Source: Trichostrongylus colubriformis
Lineage: Eukaryota > Nematoda > Chromadorea > Rhabditida > Trichostrongylidae
NCBI GenBank assembly: GCA_963978905.1
Contig: OZ022257.1
Location: 9,446,509-9,510,508 of the forward strand
DNA: 64,000 bases
Direction: 5' to 3'
Shown here: one piece after another, positions 48,901-58,837 of the stretch
Layout of the letters: each line of letters opens with the position of its first letter
How positions within the stretch are numbered: the stretch's first letter is position 1
Program-made: the position numbers and the translations under genes
Notes under the pieces: generated by a model
Told to the model about the DNA's origin: nothing
What the model saw: the letters and a program-made list of their open reading frames with translations, nothing else
Database searches by the model: none

Positions 48901-49442
48901 TTAAGGACAGTGTTTGGGATAATGTGGGTGACAGGAATCCCAAAAGGAGGCCTTGACTGAAAAATTACGGGGCTGAAAGGCCTACGTATGGCTAAATCCC
49001 CCACAAAAGGCGCCCCCTTGAGCATTGGTGGAGGCGGCCTCATCAGGGCAAGCCGCCTTGGTTAGGGCAGCCCGCCTCCTAGCGACGTGATTAGTGGTTG
49101 GTCACGGTGAGGTTGGCCAAGGGATCGGCAGGATTGAAGGTATCGCAGCGCGCTTTCTCACTTTTAGCTTGAAGGTCACCACATGAAGATAGATGCTGTC
49201 GCATTTCCGAACATCCCTTCATGCTTACGTCTTGGTAATGCCAGTGGAAAACCTATGCGGACTACCCGCGTCTTGACGGAAAGGTCGTCCGCGCCCAGAA
49301 CCAATGGTGGGAAGGGGTCCTATTTCTCGGGTTTTTGGCCATTTCCATCCGTTTTTTCTCCACTGTCCTGTTACTAGACATCTCGGCTTTCATATTCACT
49401 ACTTCCTTCACTTTTCGTCATTTGCCCTAAAGCTGCCTTTAA
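48901..49442 (+). mobile_element. Family A element, copy before the assembly gap
   Basis: Starts TTAAGGACAGTGTTTGGG and ends GCTGCCTTTAA. The 3' half (CGTCCGCGCCCAGAACC, GGGTTTTTGGCCATTTCC, CTCCACTGTCCTGTTACTAG) matches the copy at 2172 very closely. The following 75 bases up to the N run repeat near 51812-51893. Confidence 0.7.
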
Positions 49443-49517
49443 AGGCACCGGTAGGGGGTGGAGGGAGCAAGAAAGGAAAGAGAAACTCCGAATAGTGCTT
49501 ACCAGCTTTGTTGAAGT

Positions 49518-49717
49518 NNNNNNNNNNNNNNNNNNNNNNNNNNNNNNNNNNNNNNNNNNNNNNNNNNNNNNNNNNNNNNNNNNNNNNNNNNNNNNNNNNN
49601 NNNNNNNNNNNNNNNNNNNNNNNNNNNNNNNNNNNNNNNNNNNNNNNNNNNNNNNNNNNNNNNNNNNNNNNNNNNNNNNNNNNNNNNNNNNNNNNNNNNN
49701 NNNNNNNNNNNNNNNNN
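49518..49717. other. Assembly gap (200 N)
   Basis: Exactly 200 N, a scaffold join of unknown true length. It probably hides the upstream part of the Penelope-like element. Confidence 0.98.
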
Positions 49718-49718
49718 C

Positions 49719-50189
49719 GAAATTCCCCCAACGTCCCTCAGGCAACAATTAGTCCGGAACCGAGGCTATGATCGCATATGTGCTACCTCTCAATGTGTGG
49801 TCTGTCCTAACGGACGAGAAGGTGATTGCCAGGAGTCAGGTGTGGTCTACCTGATAACTTGCAAGCTCTGTGGAGATGGGTATATTGGAGAAACTGGACG
49901 GCCTCTGTGTACTAGAGTCAAGGAACACCTCGATGGCCTGAAGAAATCGAGGCCTGCGACCCCCCTGGGTGCTCACCGCTTGCGATGTCATGGGGATGTT
50001 GAGTTTGAGGTAACTGTAGGGATTTTGTCACGCGAGCCCCAGACTCCAGCTCGCAAAACTCTGGAGGCATTTTGGATTAACGCCAAAAACCCCAAAATGA
50101 ACAGAAAAGATGAGTGCATTGCCATAACAAGTGAACTTGTCCCATTTCTCGGCCTGTCTCAGCGACAGCCGGTTGTGTTTACAGGTTAG
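49719..50189 (+). CDS. GIY-YIG endonuclease end of a Penelope-like retroelement (5' truncated by gap)
   Basis: An open frame runs from the edge of the assembly gap to a TAG at 50187-50189. It starts with a QLVRNRGYDRI-type segment and a CVVCP cysteine pair. Then come VVYLITCKLCG, DGYIGETGRPL and TRVKEHLDGL, which are the GIY-YIG core (here VYL...GYIG), the catalytic Arg region and the second Cys/His group. These are followed by HRLRCHGD and ARKTLEAFWI, the conserved Glu helix. This arrangement is known from the C-terminal endonuclease of Penelope-like elements. The reverse transcriptase part would lie in or before the N gap. The frame is intact, with no stops over 157 codons, so the copy may be young. 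A free-standing GIY-YIG host nuclease is less likely because of the repetitive setting. Confidence 0.8.
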   Translation, partial: EIPPTSLRQQLVRNRGYDRICATSQCVVCPNGREGDCQESGVVYLITCKLCGDGYIGETGRPLCTRVKEHLDGLKKSRPATPLGAHRLRCHGDVEFEVTVGILSREPQTPARKTLEAFWINAKNPKMNRKDECIAITSELVPFLGLSQRQPVVFTG

Positions 50190-50300
50190 TTCTACTGTGA
50201 TTGTGCTTTGCAACTCCTCTGTTAACTCTTCTGGTCTAGAAGAAACTGTTTTGTAAGTTTGAAATGGATTTGGTGGACAAATCGCATTTATCTTTGAGTT

Positions 50301-50347
50301 TCCAGGCTCTGACGAAGGCGACAAGGCCGAAACGTTAGCCGAATAAA
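50301..50347 (+). ncRNA. Hammerhead-like core in Penelope-like element tail (candidate)
   Basis: About 120 bases after the GIY-YIG stop the DNA reads CTGACGA (50309-50315), a short GGC/GCC stem, and GAAAC (50329-50333), followed by AATAAA at 50342. CTGANGA plus GAAA are the conserved strands of the hammerhead ribozyme, and Penelope-like elements are known to carry minimal hammerheads in their terminal repeats. Here there is one extra A before stem II, and the stem III pairing after GAAA is poor. This may be a degenerate ribozyme or only a family-specific end sequence. Confidence 0.3.
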
Positions 50348-50447
50348 ATTGATTAACATCTGTAAACTGTTTTCCTAATAACTCCCTCAGGCCTATCGAT
50401 TGGCCGCTTGCTTTCCCCAATGGTTGCTCAGTTCTCGATATGGGTTT

Positions 50448-50760
50448 CCAGATGAGGATTAGATGAGGAAAATTCCGAAGTGTTTCACGGACGTTGAAGC
50501 GGGGTCTGCGAGGTTGCCGCTTTCGAATGACTACCTGAGCTATGCCATGTCTTCAAAACGAAGGAAGTTATTTTGAGGGAAGCCAGATGAGGATTGGATG
50601 AGGGAAATTTTGGAAAATTGAAGTGTTCCACTTTAATTGGTCATAACTTCCTTCAAACTTGACCATATGAGTGCGTTTTCCCGTGCGCGGGGTCTGCGAC
50701 GTTGCCGCTTTCGAATGATTGCCTGAGCAATGCCATATCTCCACAACGAAGGAAAAAAAA
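50448..50760 (+). repeat. Two-unit tandem repeat after the Penelope-like element
   Basis: GAGGATTAGATGAGGAAAATT (50455) and GAGGATTGGATGAGGGAAATT (50588) begin the units. GGGGTCTGCGAGGTTGCCGC and TTTCGAATGACTACCTGAGC (50501-50540) recur at 50689-50730. Confidence 0.75.
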
Positions 50761-52236
50761 TTTGGGAAAGCCAGTTCAGAAAAAATTTTTTCCGTGAATT
50801 TGCGATATCTTCCCAAGTTTCTTCCGAAAAATTGATTCATTGTTACTAATTTCTCTAGTATGCATCCCTCGCTCTCGAAGACCTAGTGGAAGGGGGAGAA
50901 GCGTCGGTAAGCTTCTCTGTGGGGTGCGCCATGCATGGGGATTTCATCCACATTTTCAATGAATACAAACGTTTTTCCGGTTCGCATAATGGCCGCTAAT
51001 ACCAGATTACGTACTTGCAAACGTAGTAAGATATGAAAGAAGTCCATATCACCTAACTTTTCATTTTCATCCCATTGTTTCTGGAGTGTCCGTCCACGGT
51101 GGTACCCGTTGATAGATATCGCCTTCCATGGATAATCGGTGAATTTCGGAGGTGCCTCTGTACGCGGTTTCGGTATCAGGAGACCAGTGAAAGGATTATT
51201 GGCATAAACCGGTTTCGTTGGGGATCGCGCCATGCATGAGGTTTCCATGATGATTAACTTAAACTAGTTTCGATTCGCACCCAATTAGTCAGTTTTATCA
51301 TTTCTCCCCTCATACTTTAGACGGATCAGCCTGAGAAATTCTGTTGATCACTGCCTACCTCAACGTTTACGACCCCCCCCCCCCTCCTAGCGGACCAAAT
51401 ACGACCCCCCTGGTTGAGGATTCCTCAACGGAGGCTTGACCCTGGTGGTAGGTTGCCTAAAAAGCTTTGGTACTTGATGAGAGGGGTAAATTTGGCAAAT
51501 TTGGGGTTATAAAAATAGAAGTGCTCAGTTATACAGGAGTACAAAAAGGACGTCCACTAGCCGGGGTGGACTTCAGACGGGTCAGAGACTGAATCAACCG
51601 GTCGTAACGCGATGTTTTCCCGCTCCTTCCCGGCGACTCGCCCGGCCGCAGGAGCGCAGGACGAATGACGTACTGCGGGGTCGTCATAAGACCCCAAACT
51701 GCGTTTCTTAATGCGATTTTCGCCGCATATGACCTCTTCTGAAGTAAAACGTTCATTTTTAGGGAACATGTACTCCCAGATCTCAGTTTTCCCCCACCCA
51801 TACTGGTGTCTTTAAAGGCACCGTGGGAGAGGGAGGGTAAGAAAGGAAAACGAAAGTCTGAACAGTGCTTACCAGCTTTCGTAGCTGTTGAAGCTCTTGG
51901 AACTGGAAGTATCTTTCAAAGGGCGTTCTAACACGTGTATTGCCCATTTACATTATTTCGGCAATCGCGTAGTCAATCTGATTATCAGACCTGAATTCAT
52001 TGTTCCAACTTTCCAACCAACGTAGTGTATTAGCCCATTCTGTGAAGAGCCCTTCCCTCACTATGAAAACACCAACCATCGCTAAAATGACTCAACTGAA
52101 ATGTGACAGGCGAAAATCGCGTTTTTTTAATCGCGCTAGAATAGGTATCATCCTCGCAAATCGGGCGGCTGGCAGCTCGACTTATGCTTGATCCTGCCTC
52201 CCGAGGAGAAAGCATAGCAACAACCGGGAGGGGCAT

Positions 52237-52712
52237 AAAGCCGCGTTTATACTTTGCGCACCGACGCTAACACCTGCGGTGCCGGCGTCAGAATCATGTA
52301 CCTGTCGTCAATCACGCCAGCACTCGTGTGATGCGCTGCGTTTGCAAAACTCTCGACCCAACCACATTACAGTATGATGATTGAGGCAAGAGCCCTCAAA
52401 TTCGAGTTTGACTCTTGGCATAATGCCAAACTATGCATGATGATCAAAGCGACAGCCCACAAATTCGAATTGGAATCCTGGTAGAGCCAAGCCATGCGAA
52501 TTTCGAATCCGAATTCGTGGGCTCTCGCCACAATCATCGTGCAGTAGTGTGGTTGGGTCCACCGTTTAGCAAACGGAATGCGTCAGCGGAGTGCCCTCGT
52601 GGTCGGCAGCGCGCACATGTTTTTGCCGCAGTCATCACCGTTGCCGGCGTCGGATTGCCGCCGTCGCCGCCAGTGTCGGCTTCGCTGCGTAAGGTATGAA
52701 CGCGGCCTAACC
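52237..52712. mobile_element. 470-bp hairpin element
   Basis: Left GCCGCGTTTATACTTTGCGC pairs with right GCGTAAGGTATGAACGCGGC. Inner arms GACCCAACCACATTACAG and CTGTAGTGTGGTTGGGTC-like also pair, as do the CACAAATTCGAATT blocks around the centre. A related end (GCGCAAAGTATGAACGCGGC) is at 36660-36680. Confidence 0.8.
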
Positions 52713-52867
52713 TTATGTACCGAGTGCGATGCGCCCAGGTCGCTAACAGCGACACATAGCCTCGGTGTATCAAGACTAATACAATAAACCTCATCGAGCT
52801 GCCTGCTGGAGATCTCATTCGGCCCTTCAAAAAGGTGTGATTGCTGAGCGCCTTGTGTTTGCAGCCA

Positions 52868-52928
52868 CTAACAAGCTGCACATGTGTGCTGGTTACTAAT
52901 GATATCTTAGTATCCAGCACACATGTGC
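52868..52928. repeat. Short hairpin
   Basis: GCACATGTGTGCTGG and its inverse CCAGCACACATGTGC around a spacer of about 25 bases containing ATGATATCTTAGTAT. Confidence 0.7.
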
Positions 52929-53147
52929 ACTGTATCACGAATCACGGTTAGTAGAAGGCCCACTATATTACGACTTTGACCAATCGCAGACGCTCATTAT
53001 TCTCATGCGAAGTGGATGCAGATAGCTTGGAAACGGGTTATTCGGCAGCTTCTTCCTGCCATTAATATTGCTAAAGGATCGCCCACGAGAGTTTTAAACC
53101 TTTTGCTACCTGTTCCGTTGATTGACAATTTGTTGCCGTGCTCATGA

Positions 53148-53345
53148 GCCTACAAAAATAAAGAGGTTATGAAACTGCTGCTAGCAGAGAACCCAGCTGA
53201 GAGGTTCTCCGACGTCAAAGATTTTGTGAAAGACGCGCAGAGGAAGATTTTCACAAACTGCTCCTCAACCAAATCTTTACACAGATATTATGCTGCAATC
53301 GAATACAAGCAGTGCAGTATTTCGAAAATTAGAGAATCAAATTAG
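53148..53345 (+). other. Unrecognised open frame
   Basis: About 65 codons with plausible composition (EVMKLLLAENPAERFSDVK, FVKDAQRKIFTN, YYAAIEYKQC) ending in TAG. No family recognised and no splice context established. It could be a decayed transposon exon. Confidence 0.2.
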
Positions 53346-54472
53346 CAAAAAAAAAGCAGTGTCACGAAGCGCCACGGGAGGAGATCACAGACGCCCGGTG
53401 AAATATAACTGTGGCCTGTGGAGAGTTTTCGGTTGGGGTTCCTGGAATTGGGTAGCGCTTGATGATATGCCTAAGCATGTTGCCGTATGCCGCATCGGTT
53501 CTCTTTCCACATCTATCGATAGCCAATAAGGTCCCGCAGCATTACTATATCCAAGCGATATGCACGAAAAACTTGGCAACGTCATCAAATGTCAAAGCAG
53601 ATTTCCTTCTAGTAGTTGAAATTTTCTTGTGCCGTTTACGGACTGGATTAAAAAGCTGCAGGTTGATGAAAACGTACTGCAGTTCCGATGAATACTTCAA
53701 AAAATTGCCAGTTGGTAAAGGTTAATGAAAGTTAGCTGCTGAAGGTTCTAAATGTCTTCATTAGTCCCTATAGCAAAGAGTTATGCGTATAAAATCAGTT
53801 CGGAATTTGTGGTGTTCAAAACACACTCATGCGGTATGAGGAGGCAGGCGTTGTTAAAGCCTTATTAATTTAGTATGTTTTTTTGTGTTTTTGTTTTGCG
53901 ATTTCTATCACGTTTGATGTTACTATTTTGTTCCATTACTCTGTGTTTCTTCAGAAAGTGGCTCATCGGTTAGGGAAGTGTCGCATAACTAAAACTCACA
54001 TCTGTCTAGTACTGGTAACGCTCTACATTGTTCAACTACATTTGCCTGGTGAGCTGAATTACTGCATTTCACCCTGCGGTTTTCTGTTTTATTATCGCTC
54101 ACTTTGCAAAAATTATTTATCGTCGTAGAAGACTGGGTGATGATCTTGGGGTGTAAGTTGGCAGTAATCCTCCCACCTTTTGCGTACAACACAGTGCAGT
54201 TTTTTACGTGCAACTAAAAATAGCAGCAACTTCTCCATCGTTTTTTTCCTAGGAATTCATATGAACGTGCCTTCGTCTTTTTTCTTATTATTTAATTTTG
54301 CAACCTCCACATATTCCTTATAGTCTTACCTCGTTCCATCACGCTCTCCTTTTCGATCAAACTCTACAAAACCCTCTTTGAAACTAGAAAATTCTCAGTT
54401 TTGAACTTTTCGTTGCTCAAGACTGGCAAGCGTTGATGATCGCCTTTCATAGATTCCGGCAAAATAAGGCTG

Positions 54473-55035
54473 TTCAAGACAGTATTAGGGGTAATGTGAT
54501 TATTCCCTGAAATCCCCGAAAGAAGTTACTTACATGGAAACAATGAGCCTAAGAAGGCTATCTGTGGCAAAATCCCGGTGAAAAAGCGCGCCCCCGAAAC
54601 GAAAAAACGGCGCAACGGATAAGAGCTGACGCCTTTCGATAATCGACCCCGCCTCCTATCGACGTGATAGGTACTGGTAGGCTACGATGAGAGCGGTCAA
54701 AGATATGCGGTGAGATCGAAGGTATTGCAGCGCGCTTTCGCAGTTTTGGCCTGAAGCTCACTCCAGGAAAAGGATGGTGTTGTATCTCCGTATCTCCAAA
54801 CATTTCCTTGTGTTTAGTACTTCGCAGCATGCCGATGGAAATTTCGTTCAGAGTATCCGCCTCTTGACGGAAACTTCGTCCGCGTTGAGGATCAACGAGA
54901 GAAGGGTGCTCTATGTCTCGGGGTTTTGGCCATTTTCATCTGTTTCTTTTCACTGTCCTGTTACTAGACATCTCGACTTTCAGATTCACTACTTCTTTTA
55001 CTTTTCGTCCGAATTTCCCCCAATGCTGCCTTTAA
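54473..55035 (+). mobile_element. Family A element, copy 5
   Basis: Starts TTCAAGACAGTATTAGGGG and ends GCTGCCTTTAA. It is collinear with 2172-2731 and 24232-24770 throughout. Confidence 0.75.
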
Positions 55036-55174
55036 TTGGCTCTACTCCGACACATAGCGTTGGCATCGGACGGCGAGTCTCTGCGGATACTGAAGAGACC
55101 GTTGAACAAGCTGGAATCCGAAATATGAGCGAAAAATATTTCACAGGCTGCGTCCTTACATGAATACGCCCTAT

Positions 55175-55610
55175 CCCTTGTGGTAAAGTCAATGCTATTG
55201 GACGTAAGCAACGGCGGCTTGCCCATACATGTATGTTGTGCTCGCCTAATGTGGGCCGCACACAGAGTTTCGCAAAAAGATGTGAAGCCGGTCAAGGTAC
55301 AGCAACACAAGTCTCGGCCAGATGAGCGGAGCTCCCGGGAAAGTATCCACCCTGTCGTCCGCCGTGTTCGGAGACGCATTGAAGGGACAAGAAGTAACGT
55401 GAACAGTCCCAACCTCCGTTCCAAATCGCAGCGGACGACGGGACGAGGCTCACTCAAAGGCCCCGCCCACCCGGACGAGAATTTGGGAAGCTGTATTTCA
55501 GTCGAATTCTCGCTTTTTCGCGTAAAATTTGCATGCGTCCCTATTATATACAGCGTGAATATATGGGTAACGAAGTAACTCATTTTTCTGTTGACGATCC
55601 TTTCGAGTCT
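55175..55610. mobile_element. Family P inverted-repeat element, copy 3
   Basis: CGCCTAATGTGGGCCGCAC near the left and the inverse GCATGCGTCCCTATTATATA, then TAACTCATTTTTCTGTTGACGATCC at the right. GC-rich arms around 55310-55470 pair with each other. Open frames over both strands here are by-products of the palindrome. Confidence 0.6.
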
Positions 55611-57508
55611 GAAGCAAGTGGGAGTGCCTCGTGGCCACTGTTTTTGTACGAGTTTGAATCAAGTTCAAGAAGTTCGGTGAAACGTCGTCGCGTCAGGGAC
55701 GCTTGAAATCAGAGCTCGGCATTAGTTGTACTCTTCTCTACAATTTGCTTGTTTTTTTTTATCTTCAGCAATCGCAATGCAAAAATGGGTGTGCATATCC
55801 TAATTCCACAAAGACGTTTCATAATTCTTCACAGCTCTTTTCGGGACGTGGTGTGCTCCACTTTTCCCCGGAATACCGGCTGTACTGCCAAAAGTGTGGG
55901 AAGTGTTCGATTACTGAATTGGAACGTAGGGATGTATGACTTAGGCATGCTTCTCGCTATGATTGTTCGGGGTTAAAACTTGGGGTGTTCTGAATTGTTT
56001 TGTCCCGAGCCCTTACCTTGATTATGTGCAGTAAACAGTGTGAGAATTGTGAACAATAATCAAATTTTTTCAAACACTCAACAAGCTTCACAATATGATG
56101 GTGGAAGACTTTGAGGCTTCGTGGAGAACCCTTCAGTGCCTGGCATCCTCCTCTAACCTGATACAGTGCAAATAATACCAACTCTTGAATAAGGACGTAT
56201 TATAATGGATGTGGTGATGTATGATATTACTTTTATTCCACAGTGCGACGTCGAACAGCAATCGTGAGACGAACCATGTAGCTCGTCCCTGCCGTTTGCT
56301 TTTGGGGATACTTTCTTATCTAGTGCTTATGGCGCTTCAATTCGCAATGCATTGTCAAATGAACAATGGAGGAATGTGAGTGATGAGGCTGTGAGGTACT
56401 TCGGGACTGTTTTGGGTTTCGTCCACGAGAAAGGGAGGTTTTGTTCTCTCTGCTCATTCTTGCCCCCATCGCTGACACACTGAAAAGTACAGTGAGCTTT
56501 GAGTCGACGTATTTCATCGTCTTTGCAGTAACTGCAGCAGTCTCTTACGCATTTGTCCTCACATGGCCTAGAACGAGAATCATTTTAAAGTCAGGATGAT
56601 TCATATAAAAATGTAATAGGGAGCAAAGATCGTTTACCACACTGTCAACTCTCAGTGCAGCATGTTCCTCCACGCACTAAACTATCATGGGGATATTGTC
56701 TTGGATCAGTACAGTCTTCAGTCATACACATTTGTGTAGAAGTATCTGTCCTCGCTCAGAATGCGTGCCTGCGATGGATGTGCTACACCAGAATTTTGAC
56801 TACAAGTTATCTGACTGGTCAAAATGAGGTTGTGGACTGCAGTCCCTTGATGTAATCAGGGCGAAATTTATATTTCGTGCCAGCTTTCACCGGGAAACAT
56901 ATCCTATATCTACCGCTAATTCCGAATTTCGTAATAAGAAAGGGTTAGAGCCTTTTACATTTGACTCTTCCGCTGTAACGCAGTATCCGGAATCAAAATT
57001 TTATAGCGTGCGTTCAGATTCTGTGAAGAAAAGCCAATAAGTGGCACATCGTCAGTGCCAACTGCTATTACAATATTTCAGCTGTTTCTATAGTTTTTAT
57101 TGAACTCTAATATGTTGCATCCGAAGTTGCTACAAATAGGTTTCGGAAATCCTTTCCTCCACGATCGAGAGTGCGAAATCTATTTCCGTGCGATTGCCAA
57201 TTTTTGATTGCCGACTGATTTTACGAAGGCAATGTCTGTCCAGCCATCCAACTCATGCATCAAAAGGACACAAGGGAGGATAGTGGTTAAATCTGTGAAG
57301 AAAGAAACGTTCATGTGAGGCTGCTATATCACGCTACCACCGCTGTTGAAAGTAGTCAAATTGCATGTATCGGCTCGCGTGTGATAGAAAAACGTCAGAG
57401 ATAGCATTTTGTGTATTTTCGTTATATTATTTGGAAAAGGAGGCTCAAGCATTGTTAGCACTTGCAGTCAGTGTGTGTTGAATGAGTAATACAGTTTTCT
57501 GAATTCAG

Positions 57509-58837
57509 ACTGGGATGTGGATCTCCTGGGAACTCCTATGGAAGTCGTTTTGAATATCACTGTCAACATTTCCATATTCGACACCTGTCCTTTAGTGCAC
57601 TATGATCATCTAGATCCACAGTTACTCCCATTTCACAGTCCGGACTATAATCCCAAATCCGTGAGTCTTTATGTTCACTCGTAATTGAAGAATGTTCCGA
57701 TCGTTACAACCGCATGTTCGACCTGTGCAATTCAATTTGTGCCAGTCATCATGGAATACCCACGAGGTGGTTTGTTGCTTTGCAGGGTTGTGTTCCGTAT
57801 GTACCTCTTACAAGTCTCGAAAACGGAAAACTAACAGTCACAGAGAAAGCGAAAGATTATGAATGCTCTGGAAGGTACGCAACACTTATCAATTCCTTGT
57901 TGATTCCATGTTCACAGAGAAAGCGAAAGATTATGAATGCTCTGGAAGGTACGCAACACTTATCAATTCCTTGTTGATTCCATGTTCCAGAGTGCTTTTC
58001 CGAAGTGAGCAATATATGTGAGAGGCGGAAGCGAGTGCAATGAAGTGATGCATGCGTGACAGTTGCGTGAGCAGCAAGAGGAATAATTGGTTAAATACTG
58101 AAGAGGAAGGTAACGGTGCAAGTTAAGCGACATCCAAAATAAACGAGGCTGGAAGGCCAGAAGCTCGAGAAATGGGGTTTTCCACGACGATATAAAGAAT
58201 ATACCACAATAGCACAGTTTATGCAATAACTACTCTGAACTGACCTCTTTGGTGGACGAATTTTCCTGCGCCTCCACTGCGTACCAGTCCGAGTAACGTG
58301 TATATAGGATGTAGAGCGTTTATACGCAGTGAGTGAACTGTTCACGTGAGGGATCTGCACGAGCAGAAGTGGTATACTGTCAGCGTAAGGTTAGTAAAAG
58401 CTCGCAGTGCACCGCAAGCTGCGCAATAGCGTCTCATTGGTTTTCTGGTGTCCATATCTCACCTCCGAACACCCAGATCATTCCTCTTGCTGTGGTGATG
58501 TGTGGATGATCTTGCGTAAAATGATCATTACTGGTCATCCTTCCTTTCAATCCTACTACAGGATTAGAGCTGGTTGTTGATGCTGCTAAAACTGCCGCTA
58601 TGTGTTTATTTTTCTGATGAATTCGAGCCATTTGCAGTATTCTGCATTTACTGCGCTAAATATAGATGATTGCAGGTGTTTATACAATGATCACGACGCC
58701 AAGTACATAGCAGGCCCATGGGTCATTCTCCCATCGAACGAAACGTTTAAGTGTGATATTATCGAATCACAATGCAGCAATGGCAATATTTTCTCTAGTA
58801 ATGAGTCATACCTTCACATGCAGATTTATGAGACAGG
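57509..58837 (+). CDS. Second DUF229 gene, first three recognisable exons only
   Basis: Exons 57509-57660, 57786-57874 and 58676-58837 match exons 1-3 of the gene at 25080-37151. Boundaries, phases and the 162-bp length of exon 3 are the same. Shared residues include NISIFDTCP, YDHLDPQLLPFH, PYVPLT-LENG, TEKAK and PWVILPSNETFKCDIIESQC. Introns are 125 and 801 bp against 157 and 2620 bp in the other copy, so this copy carries fewer insertions here. No exon with the VYILLLDS motif, nor any later one, was found between 58837 and 64000, where the first gene would have several. Either the next intron is long or this is a 5' fragment. A 74-bp tandem duplication covers the end of exon 2 (see separate entry). 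No first exon with a start codon was recognised. Confidence 0.75.
57840..57987 (+). repeat. 74-bp exact-looking tandem duplication across exon 2 donor
   Basis: The 74 bp 57840-57913 are repeated at 57914-57987. The unit holds the last 35 bases of DUF229 exon 2 (TEKAKDYECSGR), its donor GGTACGC and 39 bases of intron. The intron therefore has a second, identical donor 74 bp further on. 74 is not a multiple of 3, so using the second donor would shift the frame. The near identity of the units suggests a recent event. Confidence 0.9.

Larger units (their letters stand above)
50761..54472. other. No gene seen outside listed repeats
   Basis: 51441-51893 repeats the sequence on both sides of the family A copy at 48901 (GGTAGGTTGCCTAAAAAGCTT; TCTTTAAAGGCACCG) and may be a diverged TTAA element. 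Confidence 0.4.

Noticed and set aside
49374..49771. Four long frames on both strands
   Set aside because: They run through the N gap; the residues are unknown, so the frames are meaningless.
55032..55583. 183-codon minus-strand frame, the longest in the window
   Set aside because: It overlaps a family A end and the palindromic family P element. It has an antisense partner frame of similar length and no protein motif.
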